DNA of 64,000 nucleotides from Craspedostauros australis (lineage: Eukaryota > Bacillariophyta > Bacillariophyceae > Mastogloiales > Achnanthaceae), in contig JAMXDE010000058.1 of NCBI GenBank assembly GCA_026770025.1, positions 326,180 to 390,179 on the forward strand, given 5' to 3'. This document shows positions 63,915 through 64,000 of this stretch, one piece after another. Under the pieces are notes generated by a model, which saw nothing but the letters and a program-made list of their open reading frames with translations, did no database searches and was not told the DNA's origin. The stretch's first letter is position 1, and every line of letters begins with the position of its first letter. A program made the translations under genes and the position numbers.

Positions 63915-64000
63915 GTTGAGAGGATGGTTGATGGTTGGTGGTCTTTTGGCGTTGGATTGGCTGTCAAGGAAGTGTGTGGTCTGAGCTATCTACATAGGAA
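63915..64000 (-). promoter_or_regulatory. upstream edge of ankyrin copy 4
   Basis: Starts with the same AGAGGATGGTTGATGGTTGG and GGATTGGCTGTC words as copy 3; cut by the window end. Confidence 0.4.

Larger units (their letters stand above)
61034..64000 (-). repeat. array unit 4 (partial)
   Basis: Ankyrin/BTB copy 4 with its flanks, homologous to 38.8-41.4, 46.8-48.9 and 54.5-56.9 kb; runs into the window end. Confidence 0.8.

Noticed and set aside
1-64000. tRNA or rRNA genes
   Set aside because: No convincing cloverleaf or rRNA core sequence was recognised by eye; a tRNAscan/Infernal run would be decisive.

Overview
The window looks like nuclear DNA of a diatom or a close stramenopile. The signs are secreted proteins with long Pro-Thr (xPTxxPT) stretches and SCNG-type Cys ladders, a Ty1/copia element with a single gag-pol frame, short GT-AG introns, and eukaryotic genes (APC4, alpha-NAC, class 3 lipase, ankyrin/BTB). 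This is inference from protein style, not from a marker gene.

Layout. (1) 1-4.0 kb: a two-exon APC4-like gene (+). (2) 4.3-28.8 kb: a 24.5-kb imperfect palindrome. Each arm carries two divergent secreted-protein genes, A and B; the spacer carries a third paralog, C. All three have an ER signal peptide, low-complexity charged or Pro-Thr regions and the same C-terminal Cys-rich domain. B and C contain runs of lysine at exactly three-residue spacing, the pattern of the pentalysine clusters known from silaffins, so this may be a cell-wall (biosilica) protein locus. A 9,150-bp Ty1/copia element with apparently identical 687-bp LTRs sits in the left arm; the right arm keeps the matching empty site. 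(3) 29.4-36.2 kb: an alpha-NAC gene with a long N-terminal extension, a two-exon class 3 lipase gene, and a two-exon ankyrin gene. An 11-mer, GAAAAATGGCG, recurs upstream of these genes and of APC4. (4) 36.7-64 kb: a rearranged tandem array of about 7.7-8.1 kb units. Each full unit holds an ankyrin-repeat gene (-), a BTB-like segment directly downstream in another frame, a block X of unknown content, Ser/Arg-rich disordered frames (-), and an acidic-protein/histone-fold-like stretch (+). All four ankyrin/BTB copies carry a lesion (stop codon, frameshift or truncation). Two SANT/Myb-like paralogs (57.4-60.8 kb) sit in a 4.1-kb unique segment between the third and fourth copies.

The left part is thus mostly single-copy housekeeping genes around a duplicated secreted-protein locus, and the right part is a fast-changing, partly decayed repeat array. 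Coordinates of spliced genes rest on phase-compatible GT-AG sites read by eye.
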